Source of the DNA: Alphaproteobacteria bacterium
GTDB lineage: Bacteria; Pseudomonadota; Alphaproteobacteria; Micropepsales; Micropepsaceae
Reading direction: 5' to 3'
Assembly (NCBI GenBank): GCA_016124385.1
Contig: WGNU01000005.1
Span: forward strand, 620,001 to 684,000
DNA length: 64,000 nt
The translations under genes were made by a program, and so were the position numbers. Of the stretch, positions 42,587 to 51,617 are shown piece after piece. Position 1 is the first letter of the stretch. Each line of letters opens with the position of its first letter. The notes under the pieces are model-generated. The model was not told the DNA's origin, made no database searches, and saw nothing but the letters and a program-made list of their open reading frames with translations.

Positions 42587-44194
42587 ATGACCCGCGAGCG
42601 CCTCTATCTGTTCGACACGACGCTCCGCGACGGCGCCCAGACGCAGGGCGTCGATTTCTCGGTCGAAGACAAGCGCCAGATCGCGCTCGCGCTCGACGCG
42701 CTCGGCATCGACTACGTGGAGGGCGGCTGGCCCGGCGCCAATCCGACGGACACGGAGTTCTTCTCAAAGCCGCCGCATCTAAAGAACGCCGTCCTCACGG
42801 CCTTCGGCATGACGAAGCGCTCGGGCACCAGCCCCTCCAACGATCCCGTGCTCAACGATCTTCTGAACGCGCGGGTCAACGCGGCCTGCATCGTCGGCAA
42901 GACGTGGGATTTCCAGGTGGACGTCGCGCTGGAAATTCCGCGCCCCGAGAACGTGCGCCTGATCGCCGAATCCGTCGAGGCGCTCATCTTCGCTGGCCGC
43001 CAGACGATGTTCGACGCGGAACATTTCTTCGACGGCTATAAGGCGAACCCCGCCTATGCGCTGGGCTGCGTGCTCGCCGCCTACGAGGCGGGCGCGCGCT
43101 GGGTCGTCCTCTGCGACACCAATGGCGGAACGCTGCCGGGCGATGTCTATTCGATCGTGAAGGAAGTCTCCGAGCGCATCCCCGGCGATTGCCTGGGCAT
43201 CCACGCGCATAACGACACCGAGAACGCGGTCGCCAATTCGATCGCGGCCATCACGGCGGGCGCGCGCCACGTGCAGGGCACGCTGAACGGTCTCGGCGAG
43301 CGCTGCGGCAACGCCAATCTCTGCGCGCTGCTGCCGACGCTGATCCTCAAGCCCGAATTCGCCGACGTGATCGAGACGGGCGTCAGCCGCGAACAGCTCC
43401 AGACGCTCGTGAAGACCTCGCGCCTGCTCGATGAGATCTTGAACCGCACGCCCAACCGCCACGCGGCCTATGTCGGCGAGAACGCGTTCGCGCACAAAGG
43501 CGGCCTCCACGCGAGCGCGGTCATGAAGGATCCGCGCACCTACGAGCACGTGCCGCCGGAGAGCGTCGGCAATCGGCGCAAGATCCTCGTCTCCGATCAA
43601 TCGGGGCGCTCGAACATCCTGACCCGCTTCGAGGAGATGGGCATCGCCCTTGACAGCGCCGATTCGCGCGTGCGGACGCTGCTCGATCAGGTCAAGGAGC
43701 GCGAGTTCCTGGGTTACGCCTATGACGCGGCGGACGCCTCTTTCGAGCTGCTCGCCCGCCGCGCGCTCGGCCAGGTGCCCGACTATATCGACGTGATCAG
43801 CTTCCGCGTGATGGTCGAGCGGCGCTTCAACGCGCGCGGCGAGATCGTCACCGTTTCGGAAGCCACCGTGAAACTCGATATCGACGGTTATCTGATCTAT
43901 TCGGTGGGCGAGGGGAACGGCCCGGTCGATGCCTTGGCGCACGCACTGCAACGTGATGTCGGCCGCTACTCGAAATACATCGCCGACCTCGAACTCGTCG
44001 ATTTCAAGGTGAGGATCCTCACCAGCGGCACCGAGGCGATCACGCGCGTTCTCATCGAAAGTGCCGACGGCGACGGGGCCCGCTGGTCAACGGTCGGCGT
44101 CTCGCCCAATATTGTCGAGGCCTCGTTCGAGGCGCTGATGGACTCGATCACATACAAGCTCTACCGCGATGGCGCGCCTGCGCCGACACGGTGA
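42587..44194 (+). CDS. cimA: Citramalate synthase
   Basis: (R)-citramalate synthase of the CimA/LeuA family, 535 residues, condensing acetyl-CoA and pyruvate at the start of the threonine-independent route to isoleucine. FDTTLRDGAQTQGVDFSVED is the signature of the TIM barrel, and the CDTNGGTLPGDV and GIHAHNDTENAVANS blocks carry the metal ligands. The C-terminal regulatory LeuA-dimer domain is present. Start ATG 42587 follows AGGGAG. Stop overlaps or abuts the next gene. Confidence 0.93.
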   Translation: MTRERLYLFDTTLRDGAQTQGVDFSVEDKRQIALALDALGIDYVEGGWPGANPTDTEFFSKPPHLKNAVLTAFGMTKRSGTSPSNDPVLNDLLNARVNAACIVGKTWDFQVDVALEIPRPENVRLIAESVEALIFAGRQTMFDAEHFFDGYKANPAYALGCVLAAYEAGARWVVLCDTNGGTLPGDVYSIVKEVSERIPGDCLGIHAHNDTENAVANSIAAITAGARHVQGTLNGLGERCGNANLCALLPTLILKPEFADVIETGVSREQLQTLVKTSRLLDEILNRTPNRHAAYVGENAFAHKGGLHASAVMKDPRTYEHVPPESVGNRRKILVSDQSGRSNILTRFEEMGIALDSADSRVRTLLDQVKEREFLGYAYDAADASFELLARRALGQVPDYIDVISFRVMVERRFNARGEIVTVSEATVKLDIDGYLIYSVGEGNGPVDALAHALQRDVGRYSKYIADLELVDFKVRILTSGTEAITRVLIESADGDGARWSTVGVSPNIVEASFEALMDSITYKLYRDGAPAPTR

Positions 44195-44211
44195 CGGAAC
44201 GGGGGAAGGGG

Positions 44212-45657
44212 ATGCCTGCACTACCGGATCACGGCCTGCCGCAAGACGCGCTGTTCGAGAAACTGACGCGCTTTTCCGCGTTCGATGCGCCGTGGCGCTC
44301 GGGCAAGACCTTCGCCTACATGTATGACGCGGGGCCCGAGGTCGATGCGGTCGCCAAGCGCGCCTACACGCAATATCTCTCCGAGAACGGCCTCGATCCG
44401 ACCGCCTTCCCAAGCCTCATGATGCTCGAGAACGAGCTGGTCGGGATTGCCGCGAAGCACCTGAATGCGCCCGAGGGCGCGGCGGGCAGCTTCACGAGCG
44501 GCGGCACCGAAAGCTGCATGCTGAGCGTGAAGACCGCGCGCGATCATGCCCGCGCGATGAAGCCGCACATCACCGCGCCCGAGATCGTGCTGCCGGTCAC
44601 CGCCCACGCCGCCTTCCACAAAGCCGCGCACTATATGGGGCTGAAGAAGGTCCTCGTGCCGGTGAACGAAGCCGATCACCGCGTGCGGCCGGAGGCGATC
44701 GAGGCCGCGATCACGCCCAACACGGTGCTGATCGTCGCCTCCGCCACGAACTACAGCCACGGCACGCTCGATCCGATCGAGGCGATCGGCAAGATCGCGG
44801 CGGAAAGGAACATTCTCTTCCATGTCGATGGCTGCATCGGTGCGTGGCTACTGCCCTTCTTCAAGCGGCTCGGCGCGCCGCTCCCGGCCTTTGACTTCAC
44901 GGTCCCCGGCGTTACCTCGATGTCGATGGACTGGCACAAATACGCCTATTGCCCGAAGGGGGCCTCGGTCGTCCTCTACCGCACGAAGGCGCTGCGCCAG
45001 TTCCAGCTCTTCGCTTGCGCGGAGTACACCGGCTACACGCTCATCAACACGACGATCCTCTCCTCGAAATCGGCAGGGCCGCTGGCCGCCGCTTGGGCGG
45101 TGCTGAATTTCCTGGGCGATGAGGGCTATATGCGCTTCGCCAAACGCATCTACGAGGCAACACAGAAGATCGTCGCGGGGATCGAGGCAACGCCGGGTCT
45201 GCGCCTGCTCGCGCGGCCCGACACGTGCCTCATCGCGTTCACTTCGGACGAGTTTCCGGTTTTTCACGTCATCGATGAGATGAAGAAGAAGGACTGGCTG
45301 CTGCAGGCGCAATTCGGCGCGATGGGCTCGACCGAGAACGTGCATCTCTCGGTCGGCCAATCGAATTTCGAGCAGGTGGACGAGTTTCTGAAGGACCTGA
45401 AGGAGGCTGTGGCCGCTGCCCGCGCCATCCCGCGCTCGAATGTCGTAGCCGAGGTGAAGGCGGAAGTCGCGAAATTGTCGCCGGCGGAGGCAAGCCCGCA
45501 AGCGCTCGCCCATCTGATGGATGTCGCGGGCGTGTCGGGCGGCAAGCTGCCGGAGCGCATGGCTGACCTCAATCAGATCCTGGGTGCCCTGCCCCCCAAG
45601 CTCGCCGAGATGGCGCTCACCCAGTTCTTCAACGACATGTACACGGCCAAGCGATAA
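44212..45657 (+). CDS. PLP-dependent decarboxylase/lyase, sphingosine-phosphate-lyase-like
   Basis: Fold-type I PLP enzyme, 481 residues, of the group II decarboxylase/S1P lyase superfamily. The PLP lysine sits in SMSMDWHKYAYCPKGAS; other motifs are FTSGGTESCMLSVKTARD and FHVDGCIGAWLLPF, with TSNYSHGT-type SATNYSHGTLDP. Sequence is closer to the S1P-lyase-like/aspartate aminotransferase-like set than to glutamate decarboxylase. Start 44212 used; GTG 44191 overlaps the cimA stop and cannot be excluded. Sphingolipid breakdown is a possible role, since alphaproteobacteria can make sphingolipids, but no such gene is nearby. Confidence 0.82.
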   Translation: MPALPDHGLPQDALFEKLTRFSAFDAPWRSGKTFAYMYDAGPEVDAVAKRAYTQYLSENGLDPTAFPSLMMLENELVGIAAKHLNAPEGAAGSFTSGGTESCMLSVKTARDHARAMKPHITAPEIVLPVTAHAAFHKAAHYMGLKKVLVPVNEADHRVRPEAIEAAITPNTVLIVASATNYSHGTLDPIEAIGKIAAERNILFHVDGCIGAWLLPFFKRLGAPLPAFDFTVPGVTSMSMDWHKYAYCPKGASVVLYRTKALRQFQLFACAEYTGYTLINTTILSSKSAGPLAAAWAVLNFLGDEGYMRFAKRIYEATQKIVAGIEATPGLRLLARPDTCLIAFTSDEFPVFHVIDEMKKKDWLLQAQFGAMGSTENVHLSVGQSNFEQVDEFLKDLKEAVAAARAIPRSNVVAEVKAEVAKLSPAEASPQALAHLMDVAGVSGGKLPERMADLNQILGALPPKLAEMALTQFFNDMYTAKR

Positions 45658-46584
45658 GTGAGCGTCACATCCGAGCGATCCCCGCCGGCTCCGGCGCCGA
45701 AGGATGATCTCGCCGGCCTCTTGTTCGCGGGCGGAGCTTTCTTTCTATGGGGCGTCATCCCGCTCTACTGGGAACTTTTGAGGACTGTACCGGCCGCTGA
45801 AATCGCGGCCCACCGGGTCTTCTGGTGCGCCGTCACGATCGGGGTCTTCCTCGCCTGGCGCGATCGCCTGGCCGCGACGCGCCTTGTTTTCCGCGACACG
45901 CGGATGCTGCGAACGCTGGCGTTGACCAGCATCCTCATCGCGACCAATTGGGGCATCTTCATCTATTGCGTGGTGAGCGACCAACTGGTCGAGGCGAGCC
46001 TTGGCTATTTCATCAACCCGATCGTCTCGGTCGCGCTCGCGGTCGGTTTCCTTGGCGAGAGCCTGTCGCCCTGCCGGATGGCCGCGCTCGCGCTCGCCAG
46101 CCTCGCCGTGCTCTACCAGACGCTGGCGCTGGGCAGTTTCCCCGTCTTCGCGCTGATCCTCGCCTTCTCGTTCGGCTTCTACGGCTTCTTCAAGAAACAG
46201 GCGCCCGTGAGCGCGATGGACGGTCTCCTTGTCGAAACGCTGCTGCTCGCCCCCGCCGCGCTCCTCTATGTGGGCGCGTATCTCGGCGGCGGCGCGGCGA
46301 ACGGGGCGAGCGCGCCGATCTGGGCGCTCCTTATCGCTTCGGGCGCCGTGACGGCCGCGCCGCTCCTCCTCTTTAACCTCGGCGCGCGCCGCATCCGGCT
46401 CTCGACGCTCGGCTTTCTCCAGTATTTGGGTCCGAGCCTGACCCTGCTGATCGCGGTCCTCATCCTGGGCGAGCCCTTCACGGACGATCACGCGATCACC
46501 TTCGGCCTCATCTGGGCCTCGCTCGCGCTGATCGGCCTCGAGGGGGTGCGGCTCGCGCGAACCAGCGTGAGCGTCTCGCGATGA
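45658..46584 (+). CDS. rarD: EamA/DMT family transporter RarD
   Basis: Ten-helix drug/metabolite transporter, 308 residues, of the RarD type. N-terminal GGAFFLWGVIPLYWELLRTV and YFINPIVSVALAVGFLGE, plus GFLQYLGPSLTLLIAVLIL in the second EamA domain, are characteristic. Function unknown in most species (chloramphenicol sensitivity in Pseudomonas). GTG start directly after the previous stop. Overlaps the O-acetyltransferase by 4 bp. Confidence 0.92.
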   Translation: MSVTSERSPPAPAPKDDLAGLLFAGGAFFLWGVIPLYWELLRTVPAAEIAAHRVFWCAVTIGVFLAWRDRLAATRLVFRDTRMLRTLALTSILIATNWGIFIYCVVSDQLVEASLGYFINPIVSVALAVGFLGESLSPCRMAALALASLAVLYQTLALGSFPVFALILAFSFGFYGFFKKQAPVSAMDGLLVETLLLAPAALLYVGAYLGGGAANGASAPIWALLIASGAVTAAPLLLFNLGARRIRLSTLGFLQYLGPSLTLLIAVLILGEPFTDDHAITFGLIWASLALIGLEGVRLARTSVSVSR

Positions 46585-47207
46585 GGCGCATCAACTGGCC
46601 CTGGAAGCGCTCGCACCGGCGCGACCGCTATGTCCGCAAGGGCTTCCTCGAATTCGGCCGGCATTCCTATGGTGGCGAGGACATGCTGATCGCCGGCAGC
46701 CCGGCGGCGCCGGTGCGCATCGGCAAATTCTGTTCGATCGCGCCGGGTCTCATTTTCTACGCGCAGGTCGAGCACCGCACCGAATGGGTCTCGACCTATC
46801 CCTTCGGCATGACCTCGAAGGAGGTTTTCCCGGCGCTCGTGGGCCGCGCGGCGCGCGCGGGAACGAAAGGGCCGATCGTGATCGGCAATGACGTGTGGAT
46901 CGGCCAGCACGTCTCGGTCATGTCGGGCGTGACGGTCGGCGACGGCGCCGTTCTGGCGGCTCATTCGCATGTTGTCGCCGACGTGCCGCCCTATGGCATC
47001 GTTGGCGGTAACCCGGCCAAGCTGCTCAAGCGCCGCTTCGATGATGAACAGATCGCCGCGCTCCTGGCGGCGCGCTGGTGGGACCTGCCCGATGAGGCGA
47101 TCGATGAATTGTCGCCGTTCCTGCGCTCCGAAGACATCGACGTTGTCTTGGCGGAGACGGCACGCCTGTCCGCGGCCGTCACGGCGCTGTCCGGGCACTC
47201 CGGATGA
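46581..47207 (+). CDS. CatB-related O-acetyltransferase (left-handed beta-helix)
   Basis: Hexapeptide-repeat acetyltransferase, 208 residues, related to the xenobiotic acetyltransferases. The catalytic histidine is in EHRTEWVSTYPFGM and the repeats at VIGNDVWIGQHVSVMSGVTV and GIVGGNPAKLLKRRF build the beta-helix. In a cluster with glycosyltransferases and rml genes it is likely to O-acetylate a glycan (inference). Overlaps rarD by 4 bp and, at the other end, the methyltransferase gene by 29 bp convergently. Confidence 0.88.
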   Translation: MRRINWPWKRSHRRDRYVRKGFLEFGRHSYGGEDMLIAGSPAAPVRIGKFCSIAPGLIFYAQVEHRTEWVSTYPFGMTSKEVFPALVGRAARAGTKGPIVIGNDVWIGQHVSVMSGVTVGDGAVLAAHSHVVADVPPYGIVGGNPAKLLKRRFDDEQIAALLAARWWDLPDEAIDELSPFLRSEDIDVVLAETARLSAAVTALSGHSG

Positions 47208-47832
47208 GGAACTGAAGCGCGTAGAGGTCGGTCAGAAGGCCGCCCGAGAGCTTGATCAGCCACCATTTGAGTTTACCCGGCTTGATCCCGGTGACCGTGA
47301 CCGACTCCACCGACATTCCCGCGCGCGACATCAGCGCGACGGCTGTCCGCCGCACGAAAAAGCGCAGATGCGTCTTGTCCAGCAGCCCGCCGGCGGGGTC
47401 GTAGTCGAACGATCCGCTGAAGAGCAGGGGCCAGGATACGCGATAATTCCGCACATTGGGGATGCTGGCGATCATGGTGCCGCCGGGTCGCAGCAACGGC
47501 ACCAACCGGTCCACCGTTCCCCACGGATCGACCAGATGCTCCAGCACGTCGAGCGCGAGAATGAGGTCGAGCGAGCCCGCCTCGATCGGTGGGAGCTCTT
47601 TCTCGATATCCAGCGCCCAGACCGCGTCGCACACCGCCTCGGCACGGGATGCCGCCTCCGGCACGATCTCGATCCCTCCGGCCCATCGCACCAGCCCCTG
47701 CTCGCGGAGAAGGTGAAGGGTTGCCCCGGTCCCGCACCCGATCTCGAGCGCGCGCTCGACGGGAGTAGGGAGGAGGGGAAGGATTTCTCGTCGCGGGGTG
47801 CCGTAATAGGCCGCATCAAGGGCGCTGGACAT
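47179..47832 (-). CDS. Class I SAM-dependent methyltransferase
   Basis: Methyltransferase of 217 residues. The SAM motif I is LEIGCGTGATLHLL; IEAGSLDLILALDVLEH and RPGGTMIASIPNVRNY are motifs II-III. Related to ubiquinone/menaquinone-type and glycan methyltransferases; the neighbours suggest a surface-glycan target. Start 47832 (MSSALDAAYYG) is chosen; ATG 47853 also fits. The 3' end overlaps the O-acetyltransferase by 29 bp. Confidence 0.87.
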   Translation of the reverse strand: MSSALDAAYYGTPRREILPLLPTPVERALEIGCGTGATLHLLREQGLVRWAGGIEIVPEAASRAEAVCDAVWALDIEKELPPIEAGSLDLILALDVLEHLVDPWGTVDRLVPLLRPGGTMIASIPNVRNYRVSWPLLFSGSFDYDPAGGLLDKTHLRFFVRRTAVALMSRAGMSVESVTVTGIKPGKLKWWLIKLSGGLLTDLYALQFLIRSARTAP

Positions 47833-47955
47833 TGTCTCACAGGGGGCTCGCATTCCTCACCTATCGGCGAATGGGAGGCCGGAAGCAACCCGGCGCCACG
47901 GGCGGGCGAATGTGCTAGCAAGGCGCAACGGCGGACGAAAAGGGTCACGACGGCA

Positions 47956-48900
47956 ATGCGCGTTTCCTATGTCGCAACGTTTTACAACAAGGAGCGCTTT
48001 GTCCCTTTTGTGCTGGCCTCGATCGCGGCGCAGGAAGGTCCGTTCGAAAAGGAATGCATCTTCATTGACGACGGATCGACCGATCGGACCGTCGAGGCGC
48101 TCCGGCAGGGCTGCGGCCTTTGGCCCAATGTCACCATTCTGACGCAGGACAACGCGGGGCCAGCGCGCGCGCTGAATCGCGGGCTTGCCCTGGCAAGTGG
48201 GGATATCGTCAAGCCGATTGATGGGGATGACATCCTCGCACCGACAATGACGTCAGCCGGCATCGAGGCGATGCGGCGCTACGGCGTCGGTATCGTCTTC
48301 GCACGCCGGTTCCTGAGCTACGATCCGGGAACGGATGATCCAAATTCGGCCCTTTCACGCTTCCAGCCCATCGCCGGCGAGGCAGAGAAGATAGACGCTC
48401 CGCTGGATCAAACCATCCGGCGGTCGACCATCAATCCGACCGGGTGGATGGCCCGTCGCTCGATTGTGGAGCGTGCGGGATCGTGCGACCCGGACGTCTT
48501 CATTCAGGATTATTCGATCGAGCTGCGTCTCGCGGCGGCCGGCCCCTTGGCCGATCTGTCCGCGCCCGCCTGGGCCTATCCGGTCGAGGCCCCCGGCCGC
48601 CTCACCGACAACAAGGCGCAGATCCTTCACGACGTGAATTTGGCGGCCTTGCGCTTCCTGCGGTCGCGGCCCGATCTGCGGCGCGACTACCTCAATCTCG
48701 CGATGCGCCGCGCGGCCAGACGCGCGCTCGCCTGGGAGCAACGCCACGGCAGCCTTGTCCGTGTTCCCTATCTGCAATGGCTCTACGCAAGGTCGCTCTT
48801 GGGCCTGCTGCGTCCGACCGAGGCCGTCGAGGCGGCTCTCTGCGCACCCTTCCGCGCGACCGGCCGTGTGCGCCTCGCGAGCGCGTCTCAGACCGTCTAG
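47956..48900 (+). CDS. Family 2 glycosyltransferase
   Basis: GT-A type inverting glycosyltransferase, 314 residues, using a nucleotide sugar. Motifs: VSYVATFYNKERFVPFVLAS at the N-terminus, IDDGSTDRT for nucleotide binding, and IDGDDIL as the metal-binding acidic motif. Start ATG 47956. Its stop overlaps the oppositely oriented GT2 gene by 4 bp. Acceptor and donor unknown; polysaccharide or LPS side chain assembly by context. Confidence 0.88.
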   Translation: MRVSYVATFYNKERFVPFVLASIAAQEGPFEKECIFIDDGSTDRTVEALRQGCGLWPNVTILTQDNAGPARALNRGLALASGDIVKPIDGDDILAPTMTSAGIEAMRRYGVGIVFARRFLSYDPGTDDPNSALSRFQPIAGEAEKIDAPLDQTIRRSTINPTGWMARRSIVERAGSCDPDVFIQDYSIELRLAAAGPLADLSAPAWAYPVEAPGRLTDNKAQILHDVNLAALRFLRSRPDLRRDYLNLAMRRAARRALAWEQRHGSLVRVPYLQWLYARSLLGLLRPTEAVEAALCAPFRATGRVRLASASQTV

Positions 48901-49838
48901 GCGCTCAATTCATCGAGCCATCGCTGATCGCCGTGCCAGGGCGCGGCCGCATCGGCAGGACGGCCCGCGAGCGCGGCGCGCGCACCCGCGAGCTGCGCGC
49001 GGTAGTAGGTCGCTTTTCGCGGCGGCCCGAAAATTCCGTACCAGAAGCCCTTCACGGCGTATTGCAGTGGAAAGACCAGGCGCGGCCAGGGCGGGACGTT
49101 GGCGGCGTATTTGCGCGCGAGATAGAACCGCGACCACGCGAAATGCCATTCGCGGAAATAGACCGAGCGCGGCGTCGGCGCGCCGGACGAGGCGCCCTGC
49201 AGATGCCGCACGCGCGCATGCGGCACCCAGATCGGCGCATGGCCCGCGAGCACGGCGCGGTGGCAGAGATCGGTCTCCTCGAAAAAGAGGAAGATGCGCT
49301 CGTCGAACCCGCCAAGGGCAAGGAACGCCTCGCGCCGCGCGAGGATCGCGGCCCCGCCGATCCACCCGACAGGGCAGGTCGTCTCCGGCGCAGCTGACGT
49401 GAAGTTGCCGCTGCCGACGAGTGACTTGAAGAGCGTGTGCCCGCGCGAGAAGAGATCGGGGCGCGGCGCGTACTCGAGCGTGCCGTCGCGCCCATCGACC
49501 GCGGGGCCGAACAGGATCGCGTCCGGATAGGCATCCGCCGCCGCGCGCAGGGCCTCGACCGCCGGCCGCGAGAGCATGAGGTCGGGATTGAGGAGGAAGA
49601 CGAACGGCGTCGTCGCCGCGCGCGCGCCCTGGTTGAGCGCGCGACCATAGCCGATATTCTCCGCATTGGCGATGATCTGCGCGTTCGGACGTCTCGCGCG
49701 CACGAGATCGAGCGTCCCGTCCCCGCTCGCATTGTCGACGACGATGACGGGCATCTCTTCGGGCACGCAGGCGAGGGCCTCCGCGATCACGCCCGCGCTG
49801 CGATAGGTCACGAAAATGGCGGTGATGTCGGTGAGCAT
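48897..49838 (-). CDS. Family 2 glycosyltransferase (rhamnosyltransferase-like)
   Basis: GT2 enzyme, 313 residues, close in form to WbbL-type rhamnosyltransferases: IFVTYRSAGVIAEAL, VDNASGDGT, LNPDLML for the metal site and FFEETDLCHR as the catalytic acidic block. Rhamnose donor is plausible since rmlA, D and C follow directly upstream in the same transcription unit. Start 49838 used (MLTDITA); an ATG two codons earlier also fits. Overlaps the other GT2 gene by 4 bp convergently. Confidence 0.87.
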   Translation of the reverse strand: MLTDITAIFVTYRSAGVIAEALACVPEEMPVIVVDNASGDGTLDLVRARRPNAQIIANAENIGYGRALNQGARAATTPFVFLLNPDLMLSRPAVEALRAAADAYPDAILFGPAVDGRDGTLEYAPRPDLFSRGHTLFKSLVGSGNFTSAAPETTCPVGWIGGAAILARREAFLALGGFDERIFLFFEETDLCHRAVLAGHAPIWVPHARVRHLQGASSGAPTPRSVYFREWHFAWSRFYLARKYAANVPPWPRLVFPLQYAVKGFWYGIFGPPRKATYYRAQLAGARAALAGRPADAAAPWHGDQRWLDELSA

Positions 49839-49848
49839 CCCCATCCGA

Positions 49849-50730
49849 TCAGCGCGGCGCGCTTTCGGCGATCGCCTTGAGATAATCGCCATAGGGCGAA
49901 TTGGCATAGCGCGCGGCGATCGCAGCAAGCTCGCCCGCGTTGATGAAGCCTTTGCGGAACGCGACTTCTTCGGGGCTGCCGATCTTCAGCCCCTGGCGCT
50001 TTTCGATCGTCCGGACGAACTCGGACGCCTCGAGCAGGCTCTCATGCGTGCCCGTGTCGAGCCAGGCAAAACCGCGCCCCATGATCTCGGCGTGAAGCGA
50101 CTGCTCGGTGAGATACGTCTCGATGAGGCTGGTGATCTCCAACTCGCCGCGCGCCGAGGGCGTGATCGCACGGGCACGGCGCGGCGCGTCGCGGTCGAAG
50201 AAATAGAGCCCCGTGACGGCGAAATTCGAGGCGGGTTTCGCCGGCTTCTCGACGATCGAGGTCGCGCGCCCGTCCGGCCCGAACGCGACGACGCCATAGC
50301 GCTCGGGATCCTGCACCTGATAGCCGAAGATCGTCGCGCCGGAAGGGCGCCCCTGCGCGGAGGCGAGCAGCTCGGGCAACCCGTGGCCGAAAAAGATGTT
50401 GTCGCCGAGGATGAGGGCACTGGGCGCGCCCGCGAGGAAATCTTCGGCGAGGATGAACGCCTGCGCGAGCCCCTCGGGGCGCGGCTGGACGATGAACGTG
50501 AACCGCAGCCCCCATTGCGAGCCGTCGCTGAGCAGCGCCTCGAACTGCTCGCGCTGATGGGGCGTCGTGATGATCGCGATCTCGCGCAGCCCCGCGAGCA
50601 TCAGCACGGAGAGCGGATAGTAAATCATCGGCTTGTCGTAAACGGGCAGGAGCTGCTTGGAGACGGCGTGCGTCACCGGGAATAGGCGCGAGCCGGTCCC
50701 CCCCGCCAGAATGATCCCCTTGCGCTGCAT
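49849..50730 (-). CDS. rfbA: Glucose-1-phosphate thymidylyltransferase
   Basis: RmlA, 293 residues, making dTDP-glucose, first step of dTDP-L-rhamnose. Signature ILAGGTGSRLFPVTHAVSKQ and KPMIYYPLSVLMLAG, with DNIFFGHGL. Cytoplasmic. ATG 50730, immediately after rfbD (2-bp gap), before the glycosyltransferase; rmlC-rmlD-rmlA run in this order on the minus strand. Confidence 0.96.
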   Translation of the reverse strand: MQRKGIILAGGTGSRLFPVTHAVSKQLLPVYDKPMIYYPLSVLMLAGLREIAIITTPHQREQFEALLSDGSQWGLRFTFIVQPRPEGLAQAFILAEDFLAGAPSALILGDNIFFGHGLPELLASAQGRPSGATIFGYQVQDPERYGVVAFGPDGRATSIVEKPAKPASNFAVTGLYFFDRDAPRRARAITPSARGELEITSLIETYLTEQSLHAEIMGRGFAWLDTGTHESLLEASEFVRTIEKRQGLKIGSPEEVAFRKGFINAGELAAIAARYANSPYGDYLKAIAESAPR

Positions 50731-50732
50731 CG

Positions 50733-51617
50733 CTAGTCCTTCTTCAACGCGGCGACAGCGGGGCCAACCTGCGGGCGCCAATCGGGCTGTGTCAAATGGA
50801 GGAGCGCGCCGATCCGCGAACAATCGAGAAGCGTGTTTAACGGACGCGCCGCTGGCGTTGGGAAATCGCGCGTCGCGATCCGCTGAAGCGGTGGAACGGC
50901 GGTCCCGCGCGCGGCAAGGGCGGCCAGAACGGCCTCGGCGAGATCCGCCCAGCTCGCGGCCGGGCTTCCCTGGAAATGATAGAGGCCTCCTTCCCCCGTG
51001 CCGGCCGCGAGCGCGCCGGCCAGCGCGACGCTCACCGCGGCGACATCGCGCGCGGGCGTCGGCCCACCGATCTGATCCTCGACGATGCGCAGCGTCTTTC
51101 CGCCGCGCGCGAGGCGGATCACGGTGCCGACGAAATTCCGCCCATGCGGCGCGAACACCCACGAGGTGCGCAGCACCGCCGCACGACTATGGGCGGCCAT
51201 CACCGCTTCCTCGCCCGCGAGTTTCGAGGCGCCATAGACATTGAGCGGGTGGGGCGTGTCGTCCTCGCGATAGGGCCGGCCCAATCGCCCGTCGAACACG
51301 TAGTCGCTCGAGAGGTGGACGAGGGGGATCCCCGCATCGGCCGCCGCCGCCGCAATCGCCCCGGGCGTCGCTGCGTTGATTTGAAAGGCAGCCTCGCGCG
51401 CGCTCTCTGCCGCATCGACGCCCGTGAACGCGGCCGCGATCAGAACGGCATCGGCCGCATGGGCGCGCACGGCATGGGCGCAGGCCTCGGGGTCAGAAAA
51501 ATCCGCCGCCGCGCGATCGAGCGCGACAACGCTGACATCGCGCCGCGCCTCAGCCAGCGCTGCGACCTCGCGCGCGACCTGGCCGCTCGCGCCGAACATC
51601 AGGAGCCTCAGGCCCAC
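50733..51617 (-). CDS. rfbD: dTDP-4-dehydrorhamnose reductase
   Basis: RmlD, 294 residues, the last step to dTDP-L-rhamnose. Rossmann GASGQVAREVAALAEA; HLSSDYVFDG; and the YGASKLAGE active-site Tyr-x-x-x-Lys. GTG start 51617 overlaps the rfbC stop by 10 bp. No dTDP-glucose 4,6-dehydratase is in the cluster. Confidence 0.95.
   Translation of the reverse strand: MGLRLLMFGASGQVAREVAALAEARRDVSVVALDRAAADFSDPEACAHAVRAHAADAVLIAAAFTGVDAAESAREAAFQINAATPGAIAAAAADAGIPLVHLSSDYVFDGRLGRPYREDDTPHPLNVYGASKLAGEEAVMAAHSRAAVLRTSWVFAPHGRNFVGTVIRLARGGKTLRIVEDQIGGPTPARDVAAVSVALAGALAAGTGEGGLYHFQGSPAASWADLAEAVLAALAARGTAVPPLQRIATRDFPTPAARPLNTLLDCSRIGALLHLTQPDWRPQVGPAVAALKKD

Noticed and set aside
46969..47955. Extension of the glycosyltransferase frame upstream
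   Set aside because: The frame is open by chance over the methyltransferase gene; the GT2 fold starts at MRVSYVATFYN at 47956.
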